Shown: piece by piece, positions 33,001 to 48,000 of the stretch
Position numbering within the stretch: the stretch's first letter is position 1
How the letters are laid out: the number at the start of each line of letters is the position of its first letter
DNA from: Bathynomus jamesi
Taxonomy: Eukaryota > Arthropoda > Malacostraca > Isopoda > Cirolanidae
Length of the DNA: 64,000 nt
Reading direction: 5' to 3'
NCBI GenBank assembly: GCA_023014485.1
Contig: JAJOZX010001572.1
Coordinates: forward strand, 174,001 to 238,000
Translations under genes and position numbers: made by a program
Notes under the pieces: model-generated
Seen by the model: only the letters and a program-made list of their open reading frames with translations
Database searches by the model: none
What the model was told of the DNA's origin: nothing

Positions 33001-36000
33001 CTCATTCACGCCCACGGTTTTCCCGCTTTGGTTCAGATTAGGTTGAGCTAATGTTAGGTTAAATTAGATAAGGAAATATTAGCTACTCCCATTTGGCGCT
33101 TTTACAGTGATTGGGAATGGACTGACATTTTTTCTCAAATCACGACTCTTTCCTCAAATGTGAAATTTTCACTGTTCATTTTCATAATGCAGACTACGAT
33201 TGGGAATGAGAATGACAGAGTGGGACTCAAAATATGTACTTGCGGAACTACTGTACTATTAAAATTTCCATTTTGTGAATAGGGCATTGTAAGTTTCACT
33301 TATAATACTTAAAATGTTTTTTCTTGGTTATTTTAAAACTTGTTTCGCTCCACTCCAATTTTCTCCTTCAGGTTACGTTCGATTCATACTAAGTTCATTC
33401 GTTCTCTTCGTGAATCACGGTCTGAGAGATTACTTAATCACTGGCCTGCCATCGATCACGTCACATCAAGAAAGTCGTACAAACGGAAACATCGAGAGAG
33501 AGATTAATATTTTTATCAACACTATTAGGTTCTTAAGTCCATATTCAAGTAATTATAGCAAGCTCTCTACAGGTGATACAGATACAGAGGTGGGTACTTA
33601 AATGCATGGTTTAAAACTTAAATATTAATCGTATATATTTACTGAAATTTGGATAATGAAGTAATGTTTCAAAAAATTGGGGAAAAAAAAAAATAGGATG
33701 TGCATAAAATTTGCTGAGCGATTCATCCAATTTTCTGAACCACGTTCATCGTGCTGTTCTATATGTACTATGCTACCAAAAGTGTTGGGATGACTTTCAA
33801 CAAAAGATAACTTTAATGACGCCCTCAGTTCTGAGGAATACTTTCAGATGGGTTTTTTCTGGGGGATATTGCGCCATTCCTCCCGCAATGTAATTTTTAG
33901 TGCGTCTGACAAAAGTTTCATCAGGTTCTTGATGCGCTGATCTAGTTCATCAAAGTAGGGGGGGAATCAATTTTTATTTTTTTGGGATTATTTATTTTTT
34001 CTGGTTCTTAAAATATATCACTTACGAACAGCTTAGAAATAGAAAAAAAAAAAAAAATCATGTATTTTACTCGATAAACCCCCCCTGTACATGTTTGAAA
34101 GTTTATTGAATATCATAATGTTTATTCTAAGAGTAAATTCCAGTTTATTTAAACAAATCTTGTTAACATGAAATATCATTGAAGAAATTAGAAATAGACA
34201 TGTAATTGATTAATTCATTACAGAATATATTTGCTAGAAAATAATGGAAAATATGTATATATTTTTACATCACCTAGACTAGACAAAAAAAATCATAAAT
34301 TCAGACATAGCATAATATAAATGCCTCTAATTACCACACATTATTTAGCACAAGTATATTTATAGTATCAAAATCTTTGTCAGTCATATTTGATGCAACT
34401 CTGTCTAGATAGATTTGCAAATTAATTGCATAAGTCTCTATTGGAAGATTCTTGTAGTACTTTTTCAGTTTGAAGATATCTGACGACCTGGGAAGAGATG
34501 TCGATGTATCTTACATATCTCACATCGATGTACAGTATATTCTCATTTTTCTCTTTGAGTGACAACCTTGGGTAATTTTTTACTATCAGTCCGGTCTCTT
34601 CAATTCCCATAATTTATAGATCAATGGATTCGTTATTACACCAGGAATACGATTTGGATAGTCTCAAGTGAGGGAACTGGCCCAAAACTAAGTTAGGACA
34701 CGGTTTGTTTTGGGGTATAAGTGTGAAAAAATACCCTAAAATGTGGGTAATTCCTTCAGTAGAGACTATCTAGGGCGCATTCGCGATGTAAAAACGAATC
34801 CATTGATATATAAATTATGGAAATTGTAGAAACAGCCAACATGAGTGACCTAAAAGGTATATATATACATTTATATATATGTAGTAAAACGAACACTGTA
34901 TATATTCACTGTATATATTATATATACCCAGAGCTGGGCAGTATTTAAATACATTTGTATTTAAATACATATTTAAATGTGTATTTAGAACTGTATTTAT
35001 AAATACATTGTTTTTCATGTATTTAAATATAGTATTTAAATACTTTAATGAGTATTTAAATACTCAAAATATAAAAATGTAAATACTTTTACTGGTTTAA
35101 TACACGTTCTGTACTAGCACAGTACAACTCTTCGTCTTCGAGGTCCTCTATTGCACCATCTGCAGACATGAATGTATTGGCATTTCTACAAGATTCCGAT
35201 CGGACCATCAACAGTTTGGGAAAACATCCTCTCATAAAAAGACTGTTCCTCCGCTATAACACGACATTACCATCTTCGGCACCGGTAGAGCGAATATTCT
35301 CATTCGCGGGAATCACTTGACTCCCAAAAGAAACTCTTTCAGACAAAACTTTTGAAAGATTGGTTTTGATCCGCAGCAACCGTGAAATAAAAGAGAATTC
35401 GTAAGGTGCCTTGTTTGTTTGTCTTATGTTTACGTTTGTCTCGTCTACTCATTTTATATTGTTGTTACTCATGAATTAGTGAATGCATATGTTAAAATTT
35501 GTATGTATTTAAAATGTATTTACAAATGTATTTAAATACAATTGATGTATTTTGTATTTAGTATCTAAATACATTCGTAAAATGTATTTAGTATTTAAAT
35601 ACATTTCTCCCATGTATTTAGTATTTAAATACATTCAATGTATTTATTGCCCAGCTCTGTATATACCGTAAAACTATACTAACCTAACCTAATTTTAGGT
35701 ACTACTCTTACCTATGGCAACGAAATGCTTTTGTTTTTATCGAACACACACTTATTACCACAAACAATACCTTCCTTGTTTTTCTTAGGGCAAATAAATT
35801 CTTTTAGCAATACACCGTGTTCTACATAAAAATTAAATGCAGCCTCTTCATCATCAAAAAATTTGCATGAAGTTAAACACTGAATAATTACAACCATCGC
35901 AAACAGACGCCATCGTGACACTAAAATCTTATGAGTTCAGGTCAAACCCCCCAATTTTGTTAGCGGTACCTTCTTAACCTTTGTGGGATCAGCCATTTTA

Positions 36001-39000
36001 TCACTCCCAAAAACATGATCCGCGATTTTATCGCTCAAAAAAATAATTTCTTAACATTAATTTTATAGCTTTAATCGGCATTTGCCTTCATATTGTACTT
36101 AATAAAAGTTGTTTAAAAAAAATGTAGAGTCTTTGGTAAACTTTATTTTCAGTTTCCAGAGCCCGGACTGATAGTAAAAAATTACCCAACCTTGTATCAT
36201 TCACAAAATCATCTACTTCACTAGCTTTGGTCAAAGGTCCACCAAGTTTCTTCAGAAGGGTGTCTAGAGCTTTGTTCTCTTGTCAGCTACTATGTTTGCT
36301 ACCTCCTTGTCACTTAATCCTTGCCTCTTAAATTCTTGTTGCTTTCTGCTCCATTCTACCAACACATTAGGAAGGGGACCATCTTGCTGTACTAGTTTTA
36401 CATATACTTTGGCCATAGACTTGCCTTCAATCAAGTCAGTGCTTCTTCCTTTCACATGTGCACGGCTGGCCATAGGTAGCTGTTTTGCACCACGTTGACT
36501 GAGCTCATAGTTGATGCTGCCTACTGACCGTTCTGGATGCAAGTTGTTGATTGGTGCTTCCTGTAGTTTCTCCTGATCCATCGATGCTACCTGAAAAGGA
36601 ATAAAATATTGTACCATGAAGATACAAAAACAGCATCAATTCAACAACAATAGGACATTATAAAATTATGTATTGCACTTACCTGTCGAGGGGCTTCCGC
36701 ATCAGTCACCAAACTGGAATATGTCTCCACGTTGTTTCTGCCATCCAGCTGCTAATTTCATCATGATGCTAACATTTGTGACTTGGTTTGTAGCAGTTAA
36801 CGGCTTTCGTGATTGAATTACGGATGTCTTCATTCTACAGAACCGTTTTAAACCTATCGGGTGATATGAAGTTGAATGCAGGCTCGTCAATGTTCAGAAG
36901 ATCAGATGGATGCGTTTTGCATAAATCATCGTACAGCGTTGGAAATGCAATCATGATCTTAGCATAATCTGTTGTGCTAGCCGATGTCAGACTGATGAAT
37001 GATTCAATCAAATGTATTCCAATTAGTGCACCAGCTAGACAAAGGATGCGAATATATTCAAGGTTACTGAATGAGCGCAGGATGCATGCAAGTTATTTAG
37101 TGATGTGTTCATACTTGTTGAGAAAATTAGAAACATCTTCATCCAAGTGGATGGTGATAGCGCACAAGAAAGTAAGCCTATTGAACCTCTCTTTTTGTAG
37201 GCGAACAGCAGCATTCTTCTTTGGCATGATGTATTGATCAAAGTCACCTGCTTTGTTCCAATGTTTATGGTCATAATCGTGTGAAACCAATCTCACTAAA
37301 CAATACATGAACTGTTGTGATTGAATCATGGGATGTAACACAACTGACAAGGAAGTTTGCAAATATCTTGTCTGGTCCAATAGTGTTATCAATCTCTTTA
37401 AACACTTCAACAATTTTGCGATTAAACATTAAGGTAGGATGAACTTGACATAAGAGATGTTCAGGTGTGTGATCGGTGTCAAGCATGTCGGGTACAATGC
37501 TTTCGACCCCAATGTTGTGGCTTGTTGCATCAGTCATCACAAAATCTATTTTCTCATACAGTCTTAGGATCGAAACCGCTGACTACCGATAAAATGTTCA
37601 GGATAGTAACTCAGTGCTGCCAGAGCTGGGCAATAAATACATTGAATGTATTTAAATACTAAATACATGGGAGAAATGTATTTAAATACTAAATACAAAA
37701 TACATCAATTGTATTTAAATACATTTGTAAATACATTTTAAATACATACAAATTTTACATATGCATTCACTAATTCATGTTTTGATAAATTTCTACTTTA
37801 GGGGACACGGTGAATTTCGAAATAGATACCACTCGATAGATCAGACGATTTTAAAAGCTTTTTTCATCAATGAATTTTCCATCGCAAATTGGATTGATTG
37901 CAACGAGTTAGTTACACAGGCCCACTTAAGGCAGAGCCGTTTTGTACGATTATTCGGTCAATTTCAAGATATTTTTTGATGTCTAAAAAAACACTTACCT
38001 TCAGATGAATGTACAGATTCGTTGTAGCATTGCTTGCAGCAGAGACTTCGTGTTTACACAGCAAGCAGGTGCACTTTACCTTATTACCGTCTTTAGATTT
38101 AATTTTAAAGTATTTTCCATCAAACAGAGGGTGCACTAAATTGTTATCTGCAGATATATCACTGTTTGATTCACCGGATTTGCTTGTTGAAGCCATGACA
38201 CGCACACGATAAAGAAATCAACCGCTTTCGACTAAGAGTGGCACACAACTGATTGAACTGACACGTTGAAACGTGAACCATGCTGTACTACACTGTCGAC
38301 GCGTCGTACTGTGCTAGTACAGAACGTGTATTAAACCAGTAAAAGTATTTACATTTTTATATTTTGAGTATTTAAATACTCATTAAAGTATTTAAATACA
38401 TGAAAAACAATGTATTTATAAATAGTTCTAAATACACAAATGTATTTAAATACAAATGTATTTAAATACTGCCCAGCTCTGAGTGCTGCTAGATTTTCTC
38501 GTGATTCTGATACTAGCTGCAGCGTTGGGAAGGAACGATATTTTCCATTAATTGTGATACCTTGAACAGCAAATGACCCTGCACCGTTTTCTAGATCCAT
38601 CATAAGTAATTGTGACTGACTCAGCCGAATTCATGATCTCTCTTACTATTTCCGCCAGTACAAAGGCTTCAATAGTTTTTCCTATTTTTCGACATGCTGA
38701 TTGGGCTGGAGCTGTCTAAATCAATGTAATGCGCATTTTCGTCAAAGTACTTCCAGCTGCGATCGGACATGTAATTTCTCGCTTCAATAATAGCTGCTGT
38801 TGCTTGGTTGTATGATAAATGATATTTGGATATCAGTTTATTAGTCACACTGTAGAATGCTTTTTATTTTTGCCGGACTTTCACGGATATGCCTGTATTG
38901 ATGAGGCAACTTCTCTATCCTCATTCAAGTTTGCATACACAAATTTTCGTTTTTTTTTATGTTGAAGATATATTTTCTTCAGGGATATATTTATCTTCAG

Positions 39001-42000
39001 TGTATGTGTCCTCATCTGTTATCGAGCCATCAAATTCTTGGTAAAGCTGATACAAACTGATTTTTCTGTCTCTTCTTGTTCCTTTAGGAGCATCTTGTCC
39101 ATTGCAGCTTGCATCCTCATTTGCCTCTCGGCTGTTCTTTGCCATGCCATGTCCACTGAATTATCACAAAACATTTTTCTTGGTCCTCATTGATCCTCCA
39201 GGAACTTCCACTCTATCTCAGTAACTTTAACACTATAGATCTTCTCTTGGTGTCTTCGTGATTTCATATCTGTACAGGAGATATCAAACAAAGTGGCTGC
39301 AACACGGTTGTTGAATTCTGAAATTTCTGCTCGTTTTGCTTCATTCTCTGTGAGCGAACATGACACTTTTTTTGAACTCTTCATACAATTTTGTTATCTG
39401 GTTGACAGTGTTACTGATCGACTTTGTATATAGGTTGCACCAGATCCAAAGGTTCTGCAAGTTGTAGGCAACTTTCCATGCAGCATCACTAACAAAGTTG
39501 ATTCTTACCAGCTCTGGCTGGCCTCAGCATGAACATCATCACTTGAATAACATCTTGCTGGAGTGGCAATACACCTGCCTTAAAATGATATAATATAGCT
39601 CAATATATTCCACATCTCCACACTGGCGTGTGGAAGCAGAACGTAACTCTCATTTTGATCCTGTTAATTACTGTAAGTATTTTAAGATTTCTTTAGCTCT
39701 TGTAAATGAGAGAGAATTATTAAACAAGCATAAAAAAGTTACAACTAAAATAATTGTAATATCATATATAATATATATATAATATGATATGTAAATAATA
39801 ATCATAAAATAATAATCAATGGCAAATAATCAGTTTTTGTGGCTAATATTGTTATTTAGCATCAGCAAACAATTCACTTAACTAAATTTATGATGTGAAT
39901 ATTGATGTCATAGCAATTTAATAGTATTTTTTTAACAAAACCAGATAGTGGCTAATAATTTTCATTGTTAATATCAGCAAAACTTCAGAGGGCATGTACA
40001 GGGGGGTTAATGACATCAGATATTTGTGAAACATGGTTCATTTTACTTTTGTATGATAGCAACTTTTAAAGACCAGAAAACTGGGGGTCACCATTCCTGT
40101 TCCCCCCCTAATCAAAGTGGTCTTCTGTTGGATTAAAGTCGGGGCTTTGAGCAAGTCGTGACATGGCAACGTATTCTTTTCAAATCGATGGTTGCTTGCA
40201 GTTTGGGTTTTGTGACAAAAGGCGTTATAGTTAGTGCTGGTGCGGATACGGCCCCTTGCCTTAAAATTCCATCAATGCTGACATTGTATTTTCCAAAATG
40301 TCACATGCCCTGACAGCTATTGTACCCTTTACAAACACTAACGGCCCTACTATAAACCATGAAAAACCTGCTTGCACCATCATGCTGTAATCTCCATACT
40401 TGACGGTCAGAACAATTCACTGATGATACTAGAAGCGTTCTTCGGGCTGTCGCTACGCACTGTGTAGCAGGACTATTTATTCCACAGGACAAGTTTCCAT
40501 TGTTCCATTCCCCAGTTTTAATAAACTTCACAGTACTGTAGTTGTCGATATGCATTAATATTTGTGGTATATGGCTTGTGGGCAGATGCCCCTTCATAGA
40601 ATCCTTCTGCATATAGGTACACTTGCCGAAAGACTTCGTATAATATTTTCCGAAGTTGAATTGCGGAACTTTGAAGTTTCAGCAATGCTTCACAGTTAAC
40701 CTACGATACGTCATCCAATTATCTTGCGACATTCAAACTCAGTCAGCTAAAAACTCGTACAGTACTCGTGAATTACAGCACGGTATAAGTATCAAACTAA
40801 CTAACTCTGCCTTTGGACTATAATCCTGTCCTTTGCAGAACAATAATAATATATGGAACATTCGGGTACTGGCAAAGAAGTTTATCCCAATACTTATGGT
40901 TAGTATAGTGTATATGTGCATTGTGCAAGTATCAACCTATGTTATGACGTACAACAATGGTATTTCGGTGAAGGTTTTATGCAAAAGAATGGACAAGAAT
41001 TCCACCCTTTGTGATGGCTAGCGTTTTACTGGGGCCTATATACATGTAGTGTCCCTAAAATAAGCATTCGTTAGTATTTATCCCCTTACAGATTAGTTTC
41101 ATTTAGTGGTTCTCAAAATACTTAGTGGGTTCAACATAACATTTCCATTCCATGCGGGCTGAATGGAGGTCATACTTTGATCATCCCAAACATAGAATTA
41201 GACTTTTCAGAAAATAATGACAATTTCTACGAGTACAAATGAATTACCTTTACTAATGCCTCTCGTTCTCAAATAGAAAGGATGGACAAGCGCTTTGATT
41301 GGTGGCACTTTAAGCAGCGTTCATTGGGGATGGCTTGTGCCAGTAATCGTCGCTCCACTTATAGTCCATAGGTAATGCCTATAAATTAGTTTTCTTTCCA
41401 ATTTGACTAGATAATGGAATGAAATTATTTTAAGTTTTAATCCCTTCTCTCTGTCAGTGTTTAATTTTCTTCCAGACTACCGATAAAATATCTCTTAGTA
41501 AGTTCCCTTTTAACTTCGGGAACCGTCGCATTGTTTACGGAGTTAGTAGCAGAAGGCAGCGCATCTGGTGTTTTAATCCTCAGAACGGCGCAAGGATTTT
41601 TACAAGTAATCATACCTTTTTAAATTTTTATTTTTTACTCTTAATTTGTAGAGACAAAATTCTCATCCATTTGTCATAATTATAGAATAAATAAGCTTAA
41701 ATGCCATTAATTTTGCCTGAGAAGCCTCCATGTTTCCAAGCGTATATTCAGACGAGTATTGTGGTGAATATATTAGACATTAAAAAATACTTAAAATTTG
41801 TAAAACTTGTTTGTATTTTATTTTTTAATACAATTTTGAAGTTTTCTAGTAAATATTTGTGAACTAAATTTATCCAAGAAGTTCTGATGTGACGTTAGTA
41901 ATTGGTATGCATATTTTATTTTCAGGGATGGTGCTATCCTATCGTATTTTTTATTCTGGAGGATTTGGAGTCGAGTTCTTTCATTCTTCCTTATTTCTTC

Positions 42001-45000
42001 ATATTTTTAGGTAAATTGTTTTATACTTTCATACTAAATACCTTTTAACGGCGAGATTAAAGTTTTATCTTCAGGTTCTGAGACTGTTCGGGATGAAAAT
42101 TTTAGAGGTCCGGTGCTAGTATCTCAGAGAAACAGATGAATGAGAAAACTGGCATTTAATTAATCTAACCTAACCTCAAATTTAGTCTCCTGGAGAGGAC
42201 TAAATTATTATAATGAAACGTTCTTCAAATAGGGATTATCGTTCATATCCACTATTTATCAACTGTCTGGAATTAGGAATGCCTCCCATTTGGGTCAATT
42301 TTTTTTTTTTTTTTTTTTTTTGGTAGGAAGGAGGGGGCCAAGGGCCAGCGCCCACAAAAGTGATCTCCTTAGGAGGAGAGCCGATAACAAGGTCTCCAAG
42401 GCTCAGTAATGTCACTATTCAAGGAATCATATTAGCTCATTCAGTTCTTACGAAATGTTCTGCATTTTGACTTGTGCTACTGCATAGTTCTGATTCATAA
42501 ATGTTATGAATTTTTTTTTTTTTAAACTTGCGATTCAGACACTTCGTTGGGATTCGAACTCCAGTTCTTCAGAATAGAGCTTTGGCTACTGTTACCAGTG
42601 TTCCACTAGTTTTCGTGAGCCATCTGAAAAACTACATTAAGTTTTACGTCGCTGCTGTAGTTATGAAATTGAAGATATTTCGTGTATTTTTCTAGTTTAA
42701 TGTATTCTGAAAGATGACTCCGTTCATAGATAGTTTTCAAATTATTTTGAAAATGGAAGCCCATTTTTTTTCACCGTTTTAAATCTAGTTCAGATTTGAC
42801 TTTTCGGTACTATTCTAAATCCCGTTATGGATTTAGAACTTGTGCTCAAATTTTAACGAAAATCGAAGGTGGTAGTTTTTGCAACCGAAACCTTTTTCTC
42901 GTGTCAGTGGATTAGATTTTTTTTTAGTACTTTCGAACCTTTAATTTGTCTTAAAACTGCCCCCCCCCCCAATATTTATTAAAACTTAAATGAACGGCAA
43001 TTTAGTCGTATAGGAATGTTTAGCTATTGGGCTAGTGAAGATCTCAGTATATCGGAATAATATACCATTCTCCTAATTTTTTATATATTTGATGAAAGCA
43101 TTTAATTGTAGTGTGAAACACACATGGGGTGGTCCTACTTAGACTCAGTTGGTCCACTAATATTGACAGTTCTTTAGTAAATTAGCGTATAGTTTATTTT
43201 TATCCTGACCTATGCTTTTGTTTTTTGGAATTCCACAAGAATCTGAAAATCTTAAATTTTCTGAAGTATAATCTTTGTCATTTTGACCTAGAAGAAAGCT
43301 AGAAAACTTGAAACGTAGTTTACTTATTTAGTTAACTTTTACTAGTTATTTGTAGTGAAGAGGTTTTAACTAAAAATGTCCAGTTTTATATCTTTAAAGT
43401 TTTTGGGTTTTTGTGACTCGGCCGAATGTAAAGGCGAACTGTATTGGGTTTTGCATCATCGTAAACTTTTCCAAGTAAAGTATATTAATAAAATACTTCT
43501 ACCACTGTAATGTTGGTGTTTTCTGAAAGGTTATGCAATGCATAGCCAATGTTTAAATTTCTTTAAAAGGTAGAAGGTATTTTGCAATTTAAGCTTTATC
43601 TCAGATTTTGACTTTTTAATAGCATCGGTGGGTCACTAATTTCAAAACTTTCTATCCTAATTTTTTTTTTACTTACCGAAAGGTTTATTGGTATAGAACT
43701 TATTCTCAAATCTTTGCAAAAATTGAAGGAGACACGTTTTTTGCTATTTAACTCTCAACCGCTACCGCTGTTCGTCTCTCGGTAAAATTGTGATCGAGGC
43801 CCTTGGCCCAATAGCACTGTAACACTGATTCTGTTTATATAGAATTTTTTGTTTTTATATGCATTTGTGGGCGCTGAGTCCAAATCTGACCTTGGTTTGT
43901 GTATCATCAATGGTTTGAGATAATCAATTTTTCATGTTTTACCAATATAATGTCATGGGCGCAGCAATATCAGAATAATCAGGAATTGTTGAGAACAATC
44001 CGGATGTTCGTTGACAGTTTCTTGCTCTAGAAATTGCCCGAAACTTCCACTGCTATATAAAGAAGAGAGCAGAGTCTGAAGTCAGTAAGTGTGTGCACAC
44101 ACAGAAAGCAGGTTTTGTCTGATGGTTACCAGCACTGAGGTACTGTTTCTGTGCTGACGATTTGAGTGTTATCGATCCTTTTTTATTGCGAACATTATTT
44201 CAATGTTGTGAATACATCTTTTCTTGAATCTGTAATCTGTTGCAGATTTAATAACTCCTCTCTATATCTGCAGGTTATGATTAATTAGTACAGTTTGGTA
44301 AAGAGTGTGGCAATTAGAGCTTGTAAACACTCGCCGGATATATTCTGCTACGTTTGTGGGTATTGCATAGGCCCCAAGCAAGTATAGCACAAGATTGTGA
44401 AAGGCACCAAGTTCTGGGTCGCGTATCAGCTCTATTTTGGTATGCCTATGGGTGACCAAGATAAGCCCTGGGCACCCTATGTGATCTGTGGAAGCTGCCG
44501 CTCCACACTTGAAGGGTGGCTGCGGGGAATACGCAAGGCAATGCCCTTTGCGGTACCCAGAATATGGAGAGAACCAAAGAGCCACCACGACGATTGCTGC
44601 TACTGCATGGTAGATGTTTCTAAGTACAGGAAAGTTAAAGGAAGGCACTCTTCAGTATCCAAGCATAGCGTCGTCCATAGCTCCTGTACCACATGGCGAA
44701 AGTCTTCCAATACCATGTCCACCAGAACAGTATCTATCCATTACTTTACCTTCTGTATTTACAGACTGTGGGTCATTGTGTCGATTTTTCTTAGTGCTGA
44801 TGCTCTTCTACATATATAGCTATGTCTATATTTTGTTTGCCTTGCAGGTTGAAATGAGGATGCTGCTAGCTCATCTGAGATGTCGGCTGGTGAGGACAGT
44901 CATGATGAAGAATATACAGTAACTTTCAGTACAAACCCTCACTTTCCAAATAAGAAGGAATTGGACGACTTAGAGATTTGGGTCTGACGAAATCAGGGTC

Positions 45001-48000
45001 TGAGCTTCTGACCTCCAGACTCAGAGTGGAATTTGCTTGGAGAAGACTGCAAGAGCACTGTCTACCGAAAGCGGCATGGAGAGTTTGCAAGGTTCTAAGA
45101 TGTCAATGGCTCTCTCTGTTATTGCAGCGAGGTTGATGGTCTATTCACAGCTATTGGGTTAACACACACACCCTCAGAGTGGCGCCTGTTTATTGACAGT
45201 TCAACTCGGGAGTTTAAAAGCTGTTCTACTTCACAATGGGAACAAATATCCATCTATACCAGTTGCACATTGTTCAAATGAAAGAGGACTATGAAAATGT
45301 CAAACAACTGCTCACTCAAATCGGGTATGAACAATATAACTGGGACGTGTGTGGTTATTTCAAAGTGATTGGTTTCCTGTTAGGTTTACAACGAAGGTTT
45401 ACTAAATATTCATGTTTTCTTTGCCTGTGGGATAGCAGGGCTTCAACTGACCACTATAAAACAGTTCAGTGGCCTCCACGTGAAGGACTGCAACCAGGAA
45501 AGTACAATGTACTCGGGGAACCTCTTGTGAAGCCTGACATAGTTCTGCTACCACCTCTCCATATTAAGTTGGGTCTAATTAAGCAGTTTGTAACTGCGTT
45601 AGATTTTGGAGGGGAAGTTTTCCAACAGATTCGGGTCATGTTCCCTAAACTCTGATGCCAAAGTCAAGGCTGGCATCTTTGTAGGACCACAAGTCAAGGC
45701 GCTGTTGAATTCAAAGAACCTTGAAGCCAAGATGACTCCGATCGAAAAAGAGGCTTGGTGTGCTTTCCGTGATGTGGTTCGTGGGTTTTTAGGCAACCAT
45801 AAAGCACCAAACTATAAGCGAGTTAGTGTCAAACTTGATTAAGTGCTATGGCAAAATGGGGTGCCGTATGTCTTTAAAATTACACTATCTGCATTCACAT
45901 CACGACTTTTTTCGTGATAACCTGGGCGATGTGAGTGAAGAACATGGCGAAAGATTCCATCAAGATATTCAAACGATGGAGAAAAGGTACCAGGGCTATT
46001 GGGATGCTTCCATGATGGGAGACTACGTATGGTCGCTGATCAGAAAGGATAAGAATGTTCATACGCGGAAGTCGCGTTCTTCAGTGCATTTTTAAGGAAC
46101 GCGCACTGCATAGCGAGGCTTATTCTCTTATCGGTTCTCATCATATATATTATATCCTTTGCACCATTTTGGGTTTGTCAAACAATTTTGGCTCAATAAA
46201 CATTAATTTCCAATAGCGTTTTTATTTTCAGAAAATATTTGTTAGCCTTCTTTATATACTTTGCCATATGAAAAGTGTGAACCTATATTTTTGAAACGGT
46301 TGATGATAGAGCAAAACCAATATCATTTTTTTGAATCAGCCCCCCCCCCCCCCCCGAAGTCATTAAGAAACGACAGAAAAATCACAAACGGAAAATTTTT
46401 CAAATTTTGTTACCCAGTGTAATAGAGGTTGCGAGTTAAGCTTAGATTTGTATTTGTGAACTTAATTTGTGAGAGAGTTTTAAACCTTGAATGTTTTTTG
46501 GTGTTAGCGTGATGATAAATAAAGCGTATGATTTTAAAACCTGCGTACATTTCGAAAAACACGTACTCCAATGGGGTGCGCGCGATGCTTGGCCCGAGGA
46601 CCGAAAATCTCTAATCAATTATGTAAGAATATACGGATGACACCGTTGGGAGTAAGGTAGCACCTCAATCTCATGGATCCACTGTTACCTTTTCATGACT
46701 TCTAGCGGTAGGTAAATCAGGCGAGATCAGTCTCCATTTACATAGCCTACCTTTCAAACGGCTTCTATTCCTGTTTAACCCTTTTGTCACATAAATTCTT
46801 TATTTATTCATACATTTACTAATTATATCCTTCCATGTTTTACGTGGGCTTTTTCTATTGCTCACACGCGCTCTTGTATAGCTTTTTAAAAATTTCTTTA
46901 TCCATTCTTTTCACATGACTATACCATCTCCAGTGACTTCTTCACTTCACACTTTAACCTTGATCCAACATCATTATTTCTCATACGATTAATCCGCTTT
47001 ACACCAATCATACTTAACTTATTTCAACTGCTCTCATTTTTTTTTAGTTATTGTGCCGAAGGTGTGTATCTCATCCATGTTATATGTTGACAGTAAATCA
47101 TGTGAACCTCTTGCTGTATCTACAGTACACTCGCTTCTTCTCTACCGAGGATTTTGTCGTGCCCATGATTTGCTTGTAATGCTTCATTTTACTTTCCTTT
47201 TCAGTCAAACATCTGAATTCTTTCACAGCCTAGTTTTCGCTCTTTACCCCAATATTACACGTTGGCTACTCTCATCCACATATATCTACATTTATTTACA
47301 TTTACTTTCACCATTCTCCTTTCATGCACATCAAAAACCGTGTCGCTGCTTTCCTTAATTCATTCTATGATTCACGCATACACACCACGTCATCAGCGTA
47401 CATCAGATGCAACAGCCGCCAATTATTTGGAAAAGTGTACGCTTTGTACTCGTGAAAATTGTGAACTGCCCTTTACACTAACACAAGCAGTGGTGTAGTG
47501 CTGTGGGAACGGCGTTCCCTTACATTTTTTGGTAGACGGAACGGCGTTCCCTCACTATTTCAAATAAATCCGAACTTACAAATCTCTAACGTCATGAAAT
47601 TTTAATTCCCACCCCTAGAAGAAATATGAGAAAGAATCATTAACTGTTTCATTTCTTTTAGCTTCGACTGAGGCAATGCTAGCCTATAAAGATCTGGTGA
47701 GTCACCACGGCGTACCAGTTGTTAACTTTTTTTTAGTTAATCATTCCAGTTTAGTTATTTTTATTGATCGTACTCGGTCATATATCTAATGACACTGGAA
47801 ATACTGCATCTTCAACCTTGGAATATATCCTAATATCCAGTGCATATGACCTCAAAATATCCATGAAATTGGTCAGATTTCAAAAGATTTCCCGGGGGGG
47901 GGGGGGCTTACAGTGCCCCCGGACCCCCAGCTGTATGGGCTCGCCGCGCTCGCCATTGTTCCCCCTGCATCGGAGTAACACTTTCAAAATGCGTTCCCTC

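Larger units (their letters stand above)
34330..39590 (-). pseudogene. T2 family: decayed unnamed transposase-like gene in intron 2
   Basis: Minus strand, in order: [15 protein letters not shown] (about 39580), [36 protein letters not shown]-like, a TITYDGS motif (about 38600), [20 protein letters not shown] and [10 protein letters not shown]. After a hAT insertion: [62 protein letters not shown] 91-bp GT-AG intron (36683-36593) precedes [35 protein letters not shown] and [15 protein letters not shown]. After a Merlin insertion: [28 protein letters not shown]. At least four frameshifts. Asp in YDGS and TDATSH could be the first two Asp of an RNase H-fold enzyme; that is inference. I know of no family name. 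Confidence 0.6.

Noticed and set aside
32745..33041. 98-codon open frame as a transporter first exon
   Set aside because: No splice sites in the right phase, no hydrophobic segment matching TM1, and exon 1 at 29974 fits exon 2 exactly.
41926..42010. Alternative reading of exon 5 as [18 protein letters not shown]
   Set aside because: That frame also looks membrane-like, but intron phases demand the GWCYPIVFF frame, which also aligns with the QG..YPS motif.
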